Shown: positions 25,109 to 33,383 of the stretch, piece by piece
How the letters are laid out: each line of letters begins with the position of its first letter
How positions within the stretch are numbered: position 1 is the first letter of the stretch
Assembly (NCBI GenBank): GCA_032622095.1
Contig: CP136064.1
Coordinates: forward strand, 46,573,573-46,637,572
DNA from: Siphonodentalium dalli
Taxonomy: Eukaryota > Mollusca > Scaphopoda > Gadilida > Siphonodentaliidae
Reading direction: 5' to 3'
Length of the DNA: 64,000 bases
Program-made: the position numbers and the translations under genes
The notes under the pieces: model-generated
Told to the model about the DNA's origin: nothing
What the model saw: the letters and a program-made list of their open reading frames with translations, nothing else
The model's database searches: none

Positions 25109-25908
25109 AGCATAACTACTATTAGTTACATCTAACACTATCTCTTCATGAGCCATGCATTTATGTCTATAAATAGTTTATTAGCATTGACATTTTGGCG
25201 AAATATCAGGAGTGAATTTCTTTATCTTCGATGAAATTGGAAAAGGAAGTTCACTGGGATTACAAAATTAGGACTGCCCGCTTGTAGTTACAGCTAACAG
25301 TATCTCTTGATGACCCATGCATTTATTTCTATAAATACGTCATTATAATTGACATTTTGACGAATTTTCCGAAGTTAACTTGTTTATCTTCGACGAAAAT
25401 GGAAAAGGAAGTTATAAACAACGTTCATTGGCATTACAGAGTTTGGACTGTCCGCTTTCTAACTAAACAAACAAGCTATTAAATAAATTGGACAGCTATG
25501 ATCGGACATTTGTAAGATCATTGAATTTCACCAATAAGTCTAATGCTGATATACCGATATTGCAACAAGTATCGTACATGGTATAGTTTCAGATTGGCCG
25601 TGACTTCTGGCGGCAATCCGATTGCGCGAAATGAGCCTGTTACTATAAATAGATAAATAATAGTAGTTGAGTAGGATAGTATCGTAAAAATAGTATAGCA
25701 GCCAATCAGAATGCGAGAAATGCACGTGAGATGTAATATATTGGAATAGACTATTATTTATTTGGGGGGGGGGGTGCAGCAAATATTAGCAGATGGTAGA
25801 CAAGCGAACACCATGGGATTGATTGTTGCTAACCTAATACGTACACGATTAGATAGCGAACGATACTTAAGGTTAGGATTACATTTCGGAATAAGTATCC
25901 AGCGTTAA

Positions 25909-26478
25909 AGATACGGGTGGCGTTGGCGGTGGGTATGTTAAAGATACGGGTGGCGTTGGCGGTGGGTATGCTGTTAAAATATTCAGATCCGTCAAAAACC
26001 CGCCATAAACAGAAAGAATAGTAAAATATAGACAGACTTTGTTCTTATAACAATCAGAAATATGGCATAAACAGTATGTTATTGTCAAATGTTTTCCTCT
26101 GTTATGTAAACAAAAGCAAAAATAAAACGTCATATATAGAACCTGGCTTTTGTTTAGATCCGGATATTGTAAACATACAGAGCGTTATTTGTTACTGTTT
26201 TCCTGATATGGAAATAATAAAGAGCGTTTACATCATTTGTGTGTGATTAACCAATAGAATTTCGCCGTGTTATGTAAACAGAAGCAAAATTTCTGTAACA
26301 CGAGCAGGTTCTTGTGACTTGTTTATATATACACCATCGTACGTCTTGACGACAATATACTATTTACGCGCTGATTATGTTTAGCATATGAACAAAACTA
26401 TATATATTTTAATATTCCTTCCGTTGATGGTGATTTGAACAAATATGAATATTTCTGCAACGAACGCCGGTCGTGCCT
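25909..26478. mobile_element. Complete MITE of the unit, TTAA-AGATACGGG
   Basis: Flanking TTAA at 25905-25908 and 26479-26482. The right end GCCGGTCGTGCCT is the diverged inverse of the left. The triplication breakpoint at 26437-26441 lies about 40 bp inside this right end, which explains why the unit 1 and 2 copies stop short. Confidence 0.85.
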
Positions 26479-26510
26479 TTAATAGGAAGGGTGATAACTC
26501 TATATATAAT

Positions 26511-27252
26511 GACGAAATAACGGAGATTTGTTTGAAAGAATTTACAACACCACAACTCATCGACTATGGCGAAATATAAGTCAAATTCTCTTTATCGGGT
26601 TGTGCGCTACTTAAAATTGGCACTCAAAACCTTCAGAGACACACCAACCAATACAGTCTGGTCTCAGCTGCCTCCTCATCTGCGCACGCACTTCACAACC
26701 AGGTCAACGGGTTCTGACACTCGCACATGAGTGGAAGGCGGCATTTCACCATAGATAGTTGAGGAGCCCCAACCGACCTTAAGTCAACCGGCTGGCATTG
26801 CACCATCTTCCTAGAGTTGAGCCCGTAGTACAAGCCCGGAATACAACAGACTAAGGCAACTGGAGTCCATGCAAGCACTAACTAGGACAATAAGTACAAC
26901 TATTCACAACTCAAAAGAATATATTTATATCAACGCACAAAAATCACACACAGAAATCAACGTAAGTCTTCTCCGCCGGTCCTAGTTCGGAATGGGGGGG
27001 GGGGGCTTTGCTTCTTGCTTTGGTGGCATCCACCCCATGCACAGTACTGTGCGTGGGCATATATCAAACCCTACAAACGCTCTTCAGCGGAATTACGGCA
27101 TTCAAAAGTGGGTTGTAGGAGAGGGCCGACGACCCTTTCAAATCTTCCCGGGTATCATCCCAAACTCCAAACTTGTTCGGGTGCGTGCGTCTGTGGGAAG
27201 TTTGGGAAACGCTCTTTAAAAGATTATCTTCATACATCTCCGTTATTTCGTT
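26511..27252. mobile_element. Possible element bounded by CGAAATAACGGAGAT inverted ends
   Basis: GACGAAATAACGGAGAT at 26511-26527 faces its inverse, ATCTCCGTTATTTCGTT, at 27236-27252. The same word appears in the insertion at 11509-11560. The 740-bp interior has a G run near 26994-27006 and frames on both strands with no recognised domain. Confidence 0.45.
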
Positions 27253-27978
27253 AATAATCCGAGCCTCAATCCTAACCTCGCGTGCCATGTGCTATTGCGA
27301 ATTAATAGCAATCGCTATCTAGTCGTGAACCGCGATTAAGTATCTTTCGCTATCCAATCGTGAGCGAAATGACTGTTTCAGATGTTTCAAAGCAAGTTTC
27401 GGGAAACGTACAGTGCTATACTGACTGAATGAATTACATATATATCTCATTGTGCGCATAGAAACGATGTGGCATAAAATCTAAATCAACGAGCGGTATA
27501 CAACGCCATAATTATGTTCAAGGGTTATATTTACTAGTTAGCCCCCATATGTGGAGAGCATATTCATAATATATGAATATCTGCATAAGCGTTCCATTTA
27601 ATTTGACAAATTCCGAAGGAGATGAATAGAAGTGTCGAATTCAACGTTAAGGTCATCCTTCAAAAGAACAGGGCGCAGTTCAGGATAAATTCTCTTTCAG
27701 TGGACGCATGTCCGATGACCGTGTCCCATAGGTAGTACGCAGTGAATGGGCGAGATTGTTCATTTGTTAAGAATCGCACTCGGTCGAATTATCGCCTCTC
27801 GCAAAATCACACACACAAAGAAGAAGGAATTGTTAGGCTATACCTATTTATACATTTGGAAGGCCCGTGAGATCGCATATGGCGAGGTTGCATGGATGCG
27901 TTGAATGCATGCGCCTGATCCCGGTCTTTGTGCCGTTTCTAAATGGATGTGGTAAATTTTCCATATATTTTATTTCAG
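27253..27978 (+). other. Presumed intron before the ShKT exon
   Basis: No gene or repeat recognised. The open frame starting at 27867 simply reads through the intron end into the ShKT exon, so its first 37 codons should not be taken as protein. Confidence 0.45.
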
Positions 27979-28109
27979 TTCCATGCACCGACTCGGCCCC
28001 AGGACCAGTTTGTAGAAGATTGAAAAGGAGAGGAAAGTGTTACAACAGGAATATGTCCACTTTCACTCACCAATGCAAGGCTACATGTGGACTTTGTTCT
28101 TCGGCATAG
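27979..28109 (+). CDS. Terminal exon encoding a ShKT domain
   Basis: Starts after TTTTATTTCAG, in the phase-1 register shared by the upstream exons, and ends at TAG 28107-28109. The ~42-residue product has six cysteines in the ShKT order: PCTD near the start, then C, G-x-C, a C before x3, and the closing TCGLC signature. ShKT modules are common at the C-termini of secreted animal proteins, often next to metalloprotease, EGF or Thr-rich segments (established knowledge). The name comes from a potassium-channel-blocking peptide, but the module alone does not imply toxicity. The basic run RRLKRRGK lies in the middle of the domain. Linkage to the upstream EGF-like and Thr-rich exons is inferred from orientation, phase and proximity. 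Confidence 0.75.
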
Positions 28110-28165
28110 AGATCGACAAGATTACACAAAGGTACAGTAATGCCCTAATTAATCGACTCCTTTAA

Positions 28166-28558
28166 CCCGTTACCCAACAAACCGGCCAAAACCGGCCAAA
28201 TAAAGCTTCAACAGCCTATAATATCTTCGGTCTGTCTCAATATAACCATACAAATATGGATATCATTGGAACCGGCTCCTTGACCACATTGTGATAGTTA
28301 CAGTTATGCCCTGTGCCAATGCATTCTCTTATATATGCGAGTCGACCATAGGTCGCCTCGCATATATAAGAGAATGCATTGGCCTAAAAAAATCTTTTTT
28401 TTAACACTTTTTACCATTATTTTCTTACATTCTTTAACAATTTTATAATTTTTAATGTGTTAAGCCAATGCATTCTCTTATATATGCGAGGCGACCTATG
28501 GTCGACTCGCATATATAAGAGAATGCATTGGCACAGGGCCCTTCTGTTGGTTAAAGGG
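28166..28558. mobile_element. Double-hairpin element, copy B, in a TTAA element
   Basis: TTAA at 28162-28165 and 28559-28562. The termini read CCCGTTACCCAAC and, at the right, the inverse GTTGGTTAAAGGG. It carries the two 69-bp palindromes at 28315-28383 and 28464-28532. Copy C at 31629-31974 is the same element in the other orientation. The element landed in the TTAA of a TA-type MITE. Confidence 0.85.
28199..28204 (+). promoter_or_regulatory. Candidate poly(A) signal AATAAA
   Basis: The first AATAAA after the ShKT stop, 90 bp downstream. It lies inside the transposon at 28166-28558, so the 3' end of this gene would be transposon-derived. Confidence 0.35.
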
Positions 28559-28676
28559 TTAACCACATCAAAATTATGGGTAACTTTTCAGGATTTAGTC
28601 GGAAATATGGCTTGTTTCCATTTCTGTACTTGCGGTGATATGGCTCATTTGAACATTTGAATTATGTGTACATTAA

Positions 28677-29196
28677 AGGTGGATTATCTCTTTGTAAACA
28701 TGTATTATATAGTTACCGGGGTATAAAATATTAGATTTGAATCGAAGACTCCTGTCCGGAAATGCTTCTATCGATTAATATTCATTTTATTTCGAATATT
28801 TTCTGGTCTAAAAAGGTGTGTTTGTTCAGCTAACGAACAATGGTGGTTACTGTTAACAGAGACCAGAAATTATATTGTGCAATTTTGTCACAAATAGATG
28901 TTAATTATACTCGTTATCGCTTATATCGTTGGAACAAAACAATACAAACAACCAATCTGTGACATTTGACATTCGTTGCGTAGCCGTGGGAACAGCCCAG
29001 TGCTCTATATCGCAATAAGGTCTCATCCGAATGGTCGGTTCTAAAAATAGTAACATAAATGGGCCCGATTTTATATTCGAAATAAAATCAATATTAATTG
29101 ATAGAAGCTTTTCCGGACATAGGTCTTCAGTTCATATCTATTATTTTATACCCACGCAACTATTTAAAATTTGTTATTTAAAGAGATAATCCATCT
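28677..29196. mobile_element. 520-bp foldback MITE, TTAA-AGGTGGATTATC
   Basis: Flanked by TTAA at 28673-28676 and 29197-29200. The left arm AGGTGGATTATCTCTTT is mirrored at the right, and further shared blocks (GGTATAAAATA, GTCCGGAAA, GCTTCTATC) continue inward on both sides. A decayed relative is seen at about 39490-40275. Confidence 0.8.
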
Positions 29197-29329
29197 TTAA
29201 ATACGTTTAGCATCGATAATATATGGGTCGATTAATACACGAACTACCGATATACAAACTAAATACAAACTGAAGCAACTTAACGAAGCCAAAGGTATTT
29301 AACAGCCATTTTGGTTTTCTCACACAGAT

Positions 29330-29510
29330 GCAGTTATCAGAATCGATTAATTTCCCAAAAATTAATGCTTACCACTGTAAAATTGCCCGAAACGTGTTAT
29401 TATCAACATGTTGTTCGACAAAATTTGGCATTATTATCGACAGAAAGCCTCTTAAAATATTGTTTACCCCCGAATCCAAATAAATAGTACTTGAGGGGCG
29501 CTTAGTCGGA
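29330..29510. repeat. Decayed relative of the 750-1189 MITE interior
   Basis: Shares blocks with the interior of the 750-1189 element (TATCAGAATCGATT, TTATCAACAT-TTGTTC, GGCGCTTAGTCGGATT against GAGCGTCTGATCGGATT). Intact ends are absent. Confidence 0.5.
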
Positions 29511-29831
29511 TTATGCATCATTATGTAGTTATATGATATATTATTCAATTGTGAAAGAATACACTACATAATGTCTACATGCACATCAAACTCTGCATTC
29601 AAACAGACATGTTCAGTTTACATGTCGATTTAAGGTATCTACTATATTTGTCGTTATTTTTCAGTGGATGATTGGCAGTCTGTTATCTTTATGATGTCAC
29701 CTACTCTCCCAGGCTCCGAGAAGGCAACACACCGTCCATGACATTCTGTCGTCGTCAGTAATCCCTGCTTACAGCTATTGTGTGTATTCACTTGAGACCT
29801 TAGCTTGTACTTTAACCAAATAAACAAGTAA

Positions 29832-30512
29832 ACTCCAACATATATGGTTTATGGCGAAACAGGTAGATACCCCATAGAAGTTACATTCAAAAATAGATTG
29901 CTAAAATTCTGGTTTTCACTTGTCACAAATACACATGGCAAAATGTCAAAATCGCTCTTCACATTGCTGTATAATCATAACACAAACGGGATATTCTTTT
30001 CACAGTGGATTTACGCAGTTAAAGGAATAATTGATTGTTGCGGGGTGTTTCATGTCTGGGCGAACAAATATTCACTTATCAACACGATGTGCATTCTCAA
30101 GGATCTCACAAACATTTTAAGAGATCTGTTTATACAAGGGTGGCAAATCGATATATCACTTTCCAGAAAGGGCATGTTTTATTCCTTGATTAAGACAGAA
30201 TTCACTTTCGAAAACTACCTAAATTCTAGTAATCAAAATAACGTATTCACTTTGGCTAGATTCAGAACCAGAAATCATAAACTGCCAGTAGAATCGGGAA
30301 GTTGGAATAACGTTCCATGAGAGCAGCGTGTATGTACCTCGTGTAATCTGAATGCAATCGGCGACGAAATACACTGCCTGATTGATTGCCCAATCTTCTC
30401 CGATTTGAGGGAATCATTATTTCCTGTCTTTTCGAAAAGTACATACAGTCTTGGTAAATTGAAAATGCTTTTAAGGAGCACACGACCATCTGTTTTAATG
30501 AAAACGTGCTAA
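29832..30512 (+). pseudogene. Non-LTR retrotransposon, C-terminal region (5'-truncated)
   Basis: The frame opens at the truncation point with TPTYMVYGETGRYP, which aligns with the post-reverse-transcriptase region of the LINE at 62609 (TTPDVMVYGETGMHP). It runs to an in-frame TGA at 30318-30320 and continues in the same frame to TAA at 30510-30512. After the TGA come a cysteine/histidine cluster (CTSC, then HCLIDC), matching the CCHC-type motif at the C-terminus of many LINE ORF2 proteins, and then a leucine-rich tail. An AATAAA and an A run near 30830 close the element. It is a dead copy. Confidence 0.8.
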
Positions 30513-30834
30513 ATGATCAAAGAGATTCAAATTTCCGTAGCTGCCTGTTCTCCACGTTAAATCAGGTAGCTATCCGGGTTAAATCAGATAGCTTCCACCT
30601 CGCAGGGCGGCAGCCTGTAAACTGTCATAACACATTTTTTATTCTTATTTGTCAAATCCCGTGTCACGTCCTGATGGCAACATATAACTTGAATATGATT
30701 AATTAACTATAACTACGTTAACCATCGTCCATCCGCACTTGGCACGGGATAGGTATTGTTTATGTATTCCGTTGTCTCCGTACCATGTACATTGGCTGGG
30801 AGAATAAAGTTTATATTCTGTGGAGAAAAAAAAA
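30513..30834 (+). mobile_element. LINE 3' UTR and A tail
   Basis: Non-coding tail following the ORF2-like frame. It ends with AATAAAGTTTATATTCTG and an A run at about 30826-30835, directly before the downstream 93-bp repeat. Confidence 0.7.
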
Positions 30835-30927
30835 ATGACATTCTGTCGTCGTCAATAACCCCTGCTTACTACTATCGTGTGTATTCACTTGAGACTTTAG
30901 CTTGTACTTTAACTAAATAAACAAGTA

Positions 30928-31379
30928 TTCTGATTAATAGGTGGCCATTAAATTTAGAGCGTACCCATGAAAAGCTGGACTATATTTTCTAAATTTGTTA
31001 GATGTCTCTAATAATTATTAGTCACAGTGTAAGTTATTCCTGAGTCCAGGTCAAATTACAGATGCGCTGTTGTAGACAGAACACAACGCACATCTTAATC
31101 GAGAATCTTTTATGGAATGAGTTGCGGACACGCGAGCATATATTTCACGAAAGCGGAGCGTGGGTGAAAGTAATTAAGCGCCGTCCGCAACGAGCGTGAT
31201 TAAAGATTCTAGATTATTATGCAAGTTGTGTTCTGTATTTATTCCAAACCCTTTTGTCTGATAAGTTTAAACCATGATTGTGATTGTGATTTAAGTCTGA
31301 CGAAAGATTGGACATAATTGGTCCATCAACTTGAGCTGACCGTTGACGCCGTGCACGCCATCGCTTCTTGGCAACAAGG
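30928..31379. other. No gene seen
   Basis: No domain, splice context or clear repeat. Confidence 0.35.
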
Positions 31380-31381
31380 TA

Positions 31382-31562
31382 CAGTAATGCCCTAATTAAT
31401 CGACTCCCTAACAACAGCACAATTATGGGTAACTTTTCAGGATTTAGTCGGAAATATGGCTTGGTGCTATTCATCGGAAAGCTCTCACATTTCCGACTAA
31501 ATCCTGAAAAATTACCCATAATTCTGCTGTGGTTAAGGAGTCGATTATTTAGAGCATTACTG
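31382..31562. mobile_element. TA-flanked palindromic MITE (intact)
   Basis: TA at 31380-31381 and 31563-31564. The arms CAGTAATGCCCTAATTAATC and the inverse at the right meet at a short centre near 31465-31485, so the whole 181 bp is one imperfect hairpin. The frames on both strands here (GNFSGFSRK and similar) are products of this palindrome. Confidence 0.85.
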
Positions 31563-31628
31563 TAGCTCTGGTTTGTATTCCCCTTGTGCTATTGAACAAT
31601 ATGTGTTCTATGGTGTGGTTACGTTTAA

Positions 31629-31974
31629 CCCTTTACCCAACAGAACGGCCCTGTGCCAATGCATTCTCTTATATATGCGAGTCGACCATAGGTCGCCTCG
31701 CATATATAAGAGAATGCATTGGCTTAACACATATTAAAAATGATAAAAACAATTTAGGCCAATGCATTCTCTTATATATGCGAGGCGACCTATGGTCGAC
31801 TCGCATATATAAGAGAATGCATTGGCACATGGCATAACTGTAACCATCACAATGTGGTCAATGAACCGGTTCCAATGATATCCATATTTGCATGGTGTTA
31901 TTGAGACAGACCGAAGATATTTTAGGCTGTTGAAGCTTTATTTGGGCGTTTTTGGCCGTTTTTTGGGTAAAGGG
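31629..31974. mobile_element. Double-hairpin element, copy C, in a TTAA element
   Basis: TTAA at 31625-31628 and 31975-31978. The ends read CCCTTTACCCAAC and the inverse GGGTAAAGGG. The palindromic arms are at 31655-31723 and 31758-31826. The asymmetric inner block (CACAATGTGGTCAA, GATATCCATATTTG) lies on the opposite side compared with copy B, so the two copies are inverted relative to each other. Confidence 0.85.
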
Positions 31975-31978
31975 TTAA

Positions 31979-32316
31979 TACACGTGGCTCGCGTCAACGG
32001 GTGTGGAATAAAACGTATTTTTGAAGTTAATGTCCTTTGAATTTGGACTTATTATGTAACAATCCATTTTAAAGATTATATTCAATCTATTTTATCACAT
32101 GGTAGGTTTATTGATATTGATATATGATATATATGCATACAACAAATACTGTAACACAATTTTTCATTGAAATAAACTAATTCATATAATCTGATTTGTC
32201 AAATATTCTGCCAATATTCTGCCATCATGGCCAGCGGTCTGAGTTGAATCGTACGCTTACATATATTGCCGCAACGAATCGCTGCATTACATGCAAGTAG
32301 TGTATGAGATAATTGA
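31979..32316. other. No gene seen
   Basis: AT-rich single-copy-looking sequence. Confidence 0.35.
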
Positions 32317-32640
32317 GGGAACACACTACTTCAAGGGGTTATCTGTCTTCAAGGGGTTATCTGTCATGTACTTCAAGGGGTTATCTGTCTTCAAGGGGTT
32401 ATCTGTCTTCAATGTGTTATATGTCATGTACTTCAAGGGGTTATCTGTCTTCAAGGGGTTATCTGTCATGTACTTCAAGGGGTTATCTGTCTTCAAGGGG
32501 TTATCTGTCATGTACTTCAAGGGGTTATCTGTCTTCAAGGGGTTATCTGTCATGTACTTCAAGGGGTTATCTGTCTTCAAGGGGTTATCTGTCATGTACT
32601 TCAAGGGGTTATCTGTCTTCAAGGGGTTATCTGTCGTTAT
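32317..32640. repeat. Minisatellite, 42-bp higher-order unit
   Basis: Alternating 18-bp (TTCAAGGGGTTATCTGTC) and 24-bp (the same plus ATGTAC) units make a 42-bp repeat present about seven times, with one variant unit near 32409-32424. Because 42 is a multiple of three and the unit lacks stops, two plus-strand frames and one minus-strand frame stay open (for example YFKGLSVFKGLSVM). The frames are a by-product of the repeat and I do not call a gene. Confidence 0.9.
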
Positions 32641-33383
32641 CTGTCAATAATGTGAAAAAGTTAGCCAATTATGACGAACTGCTTTACACGCTGCTAAGCG
32701 ATATGCAGCATGTGAAAGTTTAGACTAAACTTTCCGCGAAAATATGTGACCCGCCATATCAAATCCAGTCGTAAGTCGGGATTTTTTTACCCTGTGCCAA
32801 TGCATTCTCTTATATATGCGAGTCGACCATATGTCGCCTCGCATATATAAGAGAATGCATTGGCCTAACAATGTTTTACAATTTTAATATTCTTGTATTC
32901 TTTAACAATTTTATAATTTCACCCATACAGAGCCCCAGACAAACATGAGCAGACGACACTCTTCTATATGCTTCTATATATGTGTGGGGCGGGTAGGGTT
33001 CTCTATTCCGAAGGTTCGCTATTCCGAAGGTTCACTAATCCGAAGGTTCACTAATCCGAAGGTTCACCAATCCGAAGGTCACTATTCCGAAGGTTCGCTA
33101 TTCCGAAGGTTTTCTATTATGGGAGTTTTTAGCCAGAAATGAATCAAAATTTGCCCCCCCCCGTACATTTATACACCCCAATCTAATATCTAATTTGTCC
33201 CAGATGTCGGTTATTAATAGCAAGAAGACAGTATCAGTTTATCATTTTAATATTATAGAAAGTTGAAAACACAATGACTGAAATAAACTACGAGTTAGAG
33301 ATGCATTCTACCCGAACTGGCAATATGTACTTGAAAGAAACATCAACATTAAAATCAAAACAAAGTCAGAATTGCAGTTAGGT

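Larger units (their letters stand above)
13596..26441. repeat. Tandem triplication of a ~4.07-kb gene segment
   Basis: Three near-identical units run 13596-17622, 17623-21693 and 21694-26441. The third is longer because it keeps 677 bp absent from the others. At both internal joints the words GAACA and CATGACCTTGACC meet. GAACA also occurs at the left outer edge (13596-13600) and the right outer edge (26437-26441), where the flanks differ, so the breakpoints share a 5-base microhomology. The left breakpoint is in a Helitron-like element and the right one is about 40 bp from the end of a TTAA MITE. Private small changes in every unit argue against a pure assembly collapse artefact, though haplotype mis-assembly remains possible. 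Confidence 0.9.
28135..28625. mobile_element. TA-flanked palindromic MITE, interrupted copy
   Basis: CAGTAATGCCCTAATTAATC follows TA at 28133-28134, only 23 bp after the ShKT stop codon. The sequence breaks at TTAA 28162-28165 and resumes at 28563 with CCACATC, then ATTATGGGTAACTTTTCAGG. The break is the insertion of the element at 28166-28558. Intact relatives lie at 31382-31562 and about 39870-40076. The TA flank suggests a Tc1/mariner-type source. Confidence 0.8.
29738..30927. repeat. 93-bp direct repeats flanking a LINE copy
   Basis: 29738-29830 and 30835-30927 are equal in length and differ at about 7 positions. They sit exactly at the truncated 5' edge and just after the 3' A run of the LINE, so they behave as a very long target-site duplication. 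Confidence 0.8.

Noticed and set aside
13596-26441. Gene conversion among the three units
   Set aside because: The differences I compared are mostly private to one unit, and the one shared difference (the 677-bp loss) does not conflict with them. Conversion is therefore not required.
27867-27978. N-terminal extension of the ShKT frame
   Set aside because: It is a read-through of the intron end. A strong polypyrimidine tract and TTTCAG precede the domain.
32317-32640. CRISPR-like array
   Set aside because: Units are directly adjacent with no variable spacers, in a eukaryotic repeat context.
32291-32723. KGLS-repeat protein
   Set aside because: A period divisible by three keeps several frames open. 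There is no start context, signal peptide or splice support.
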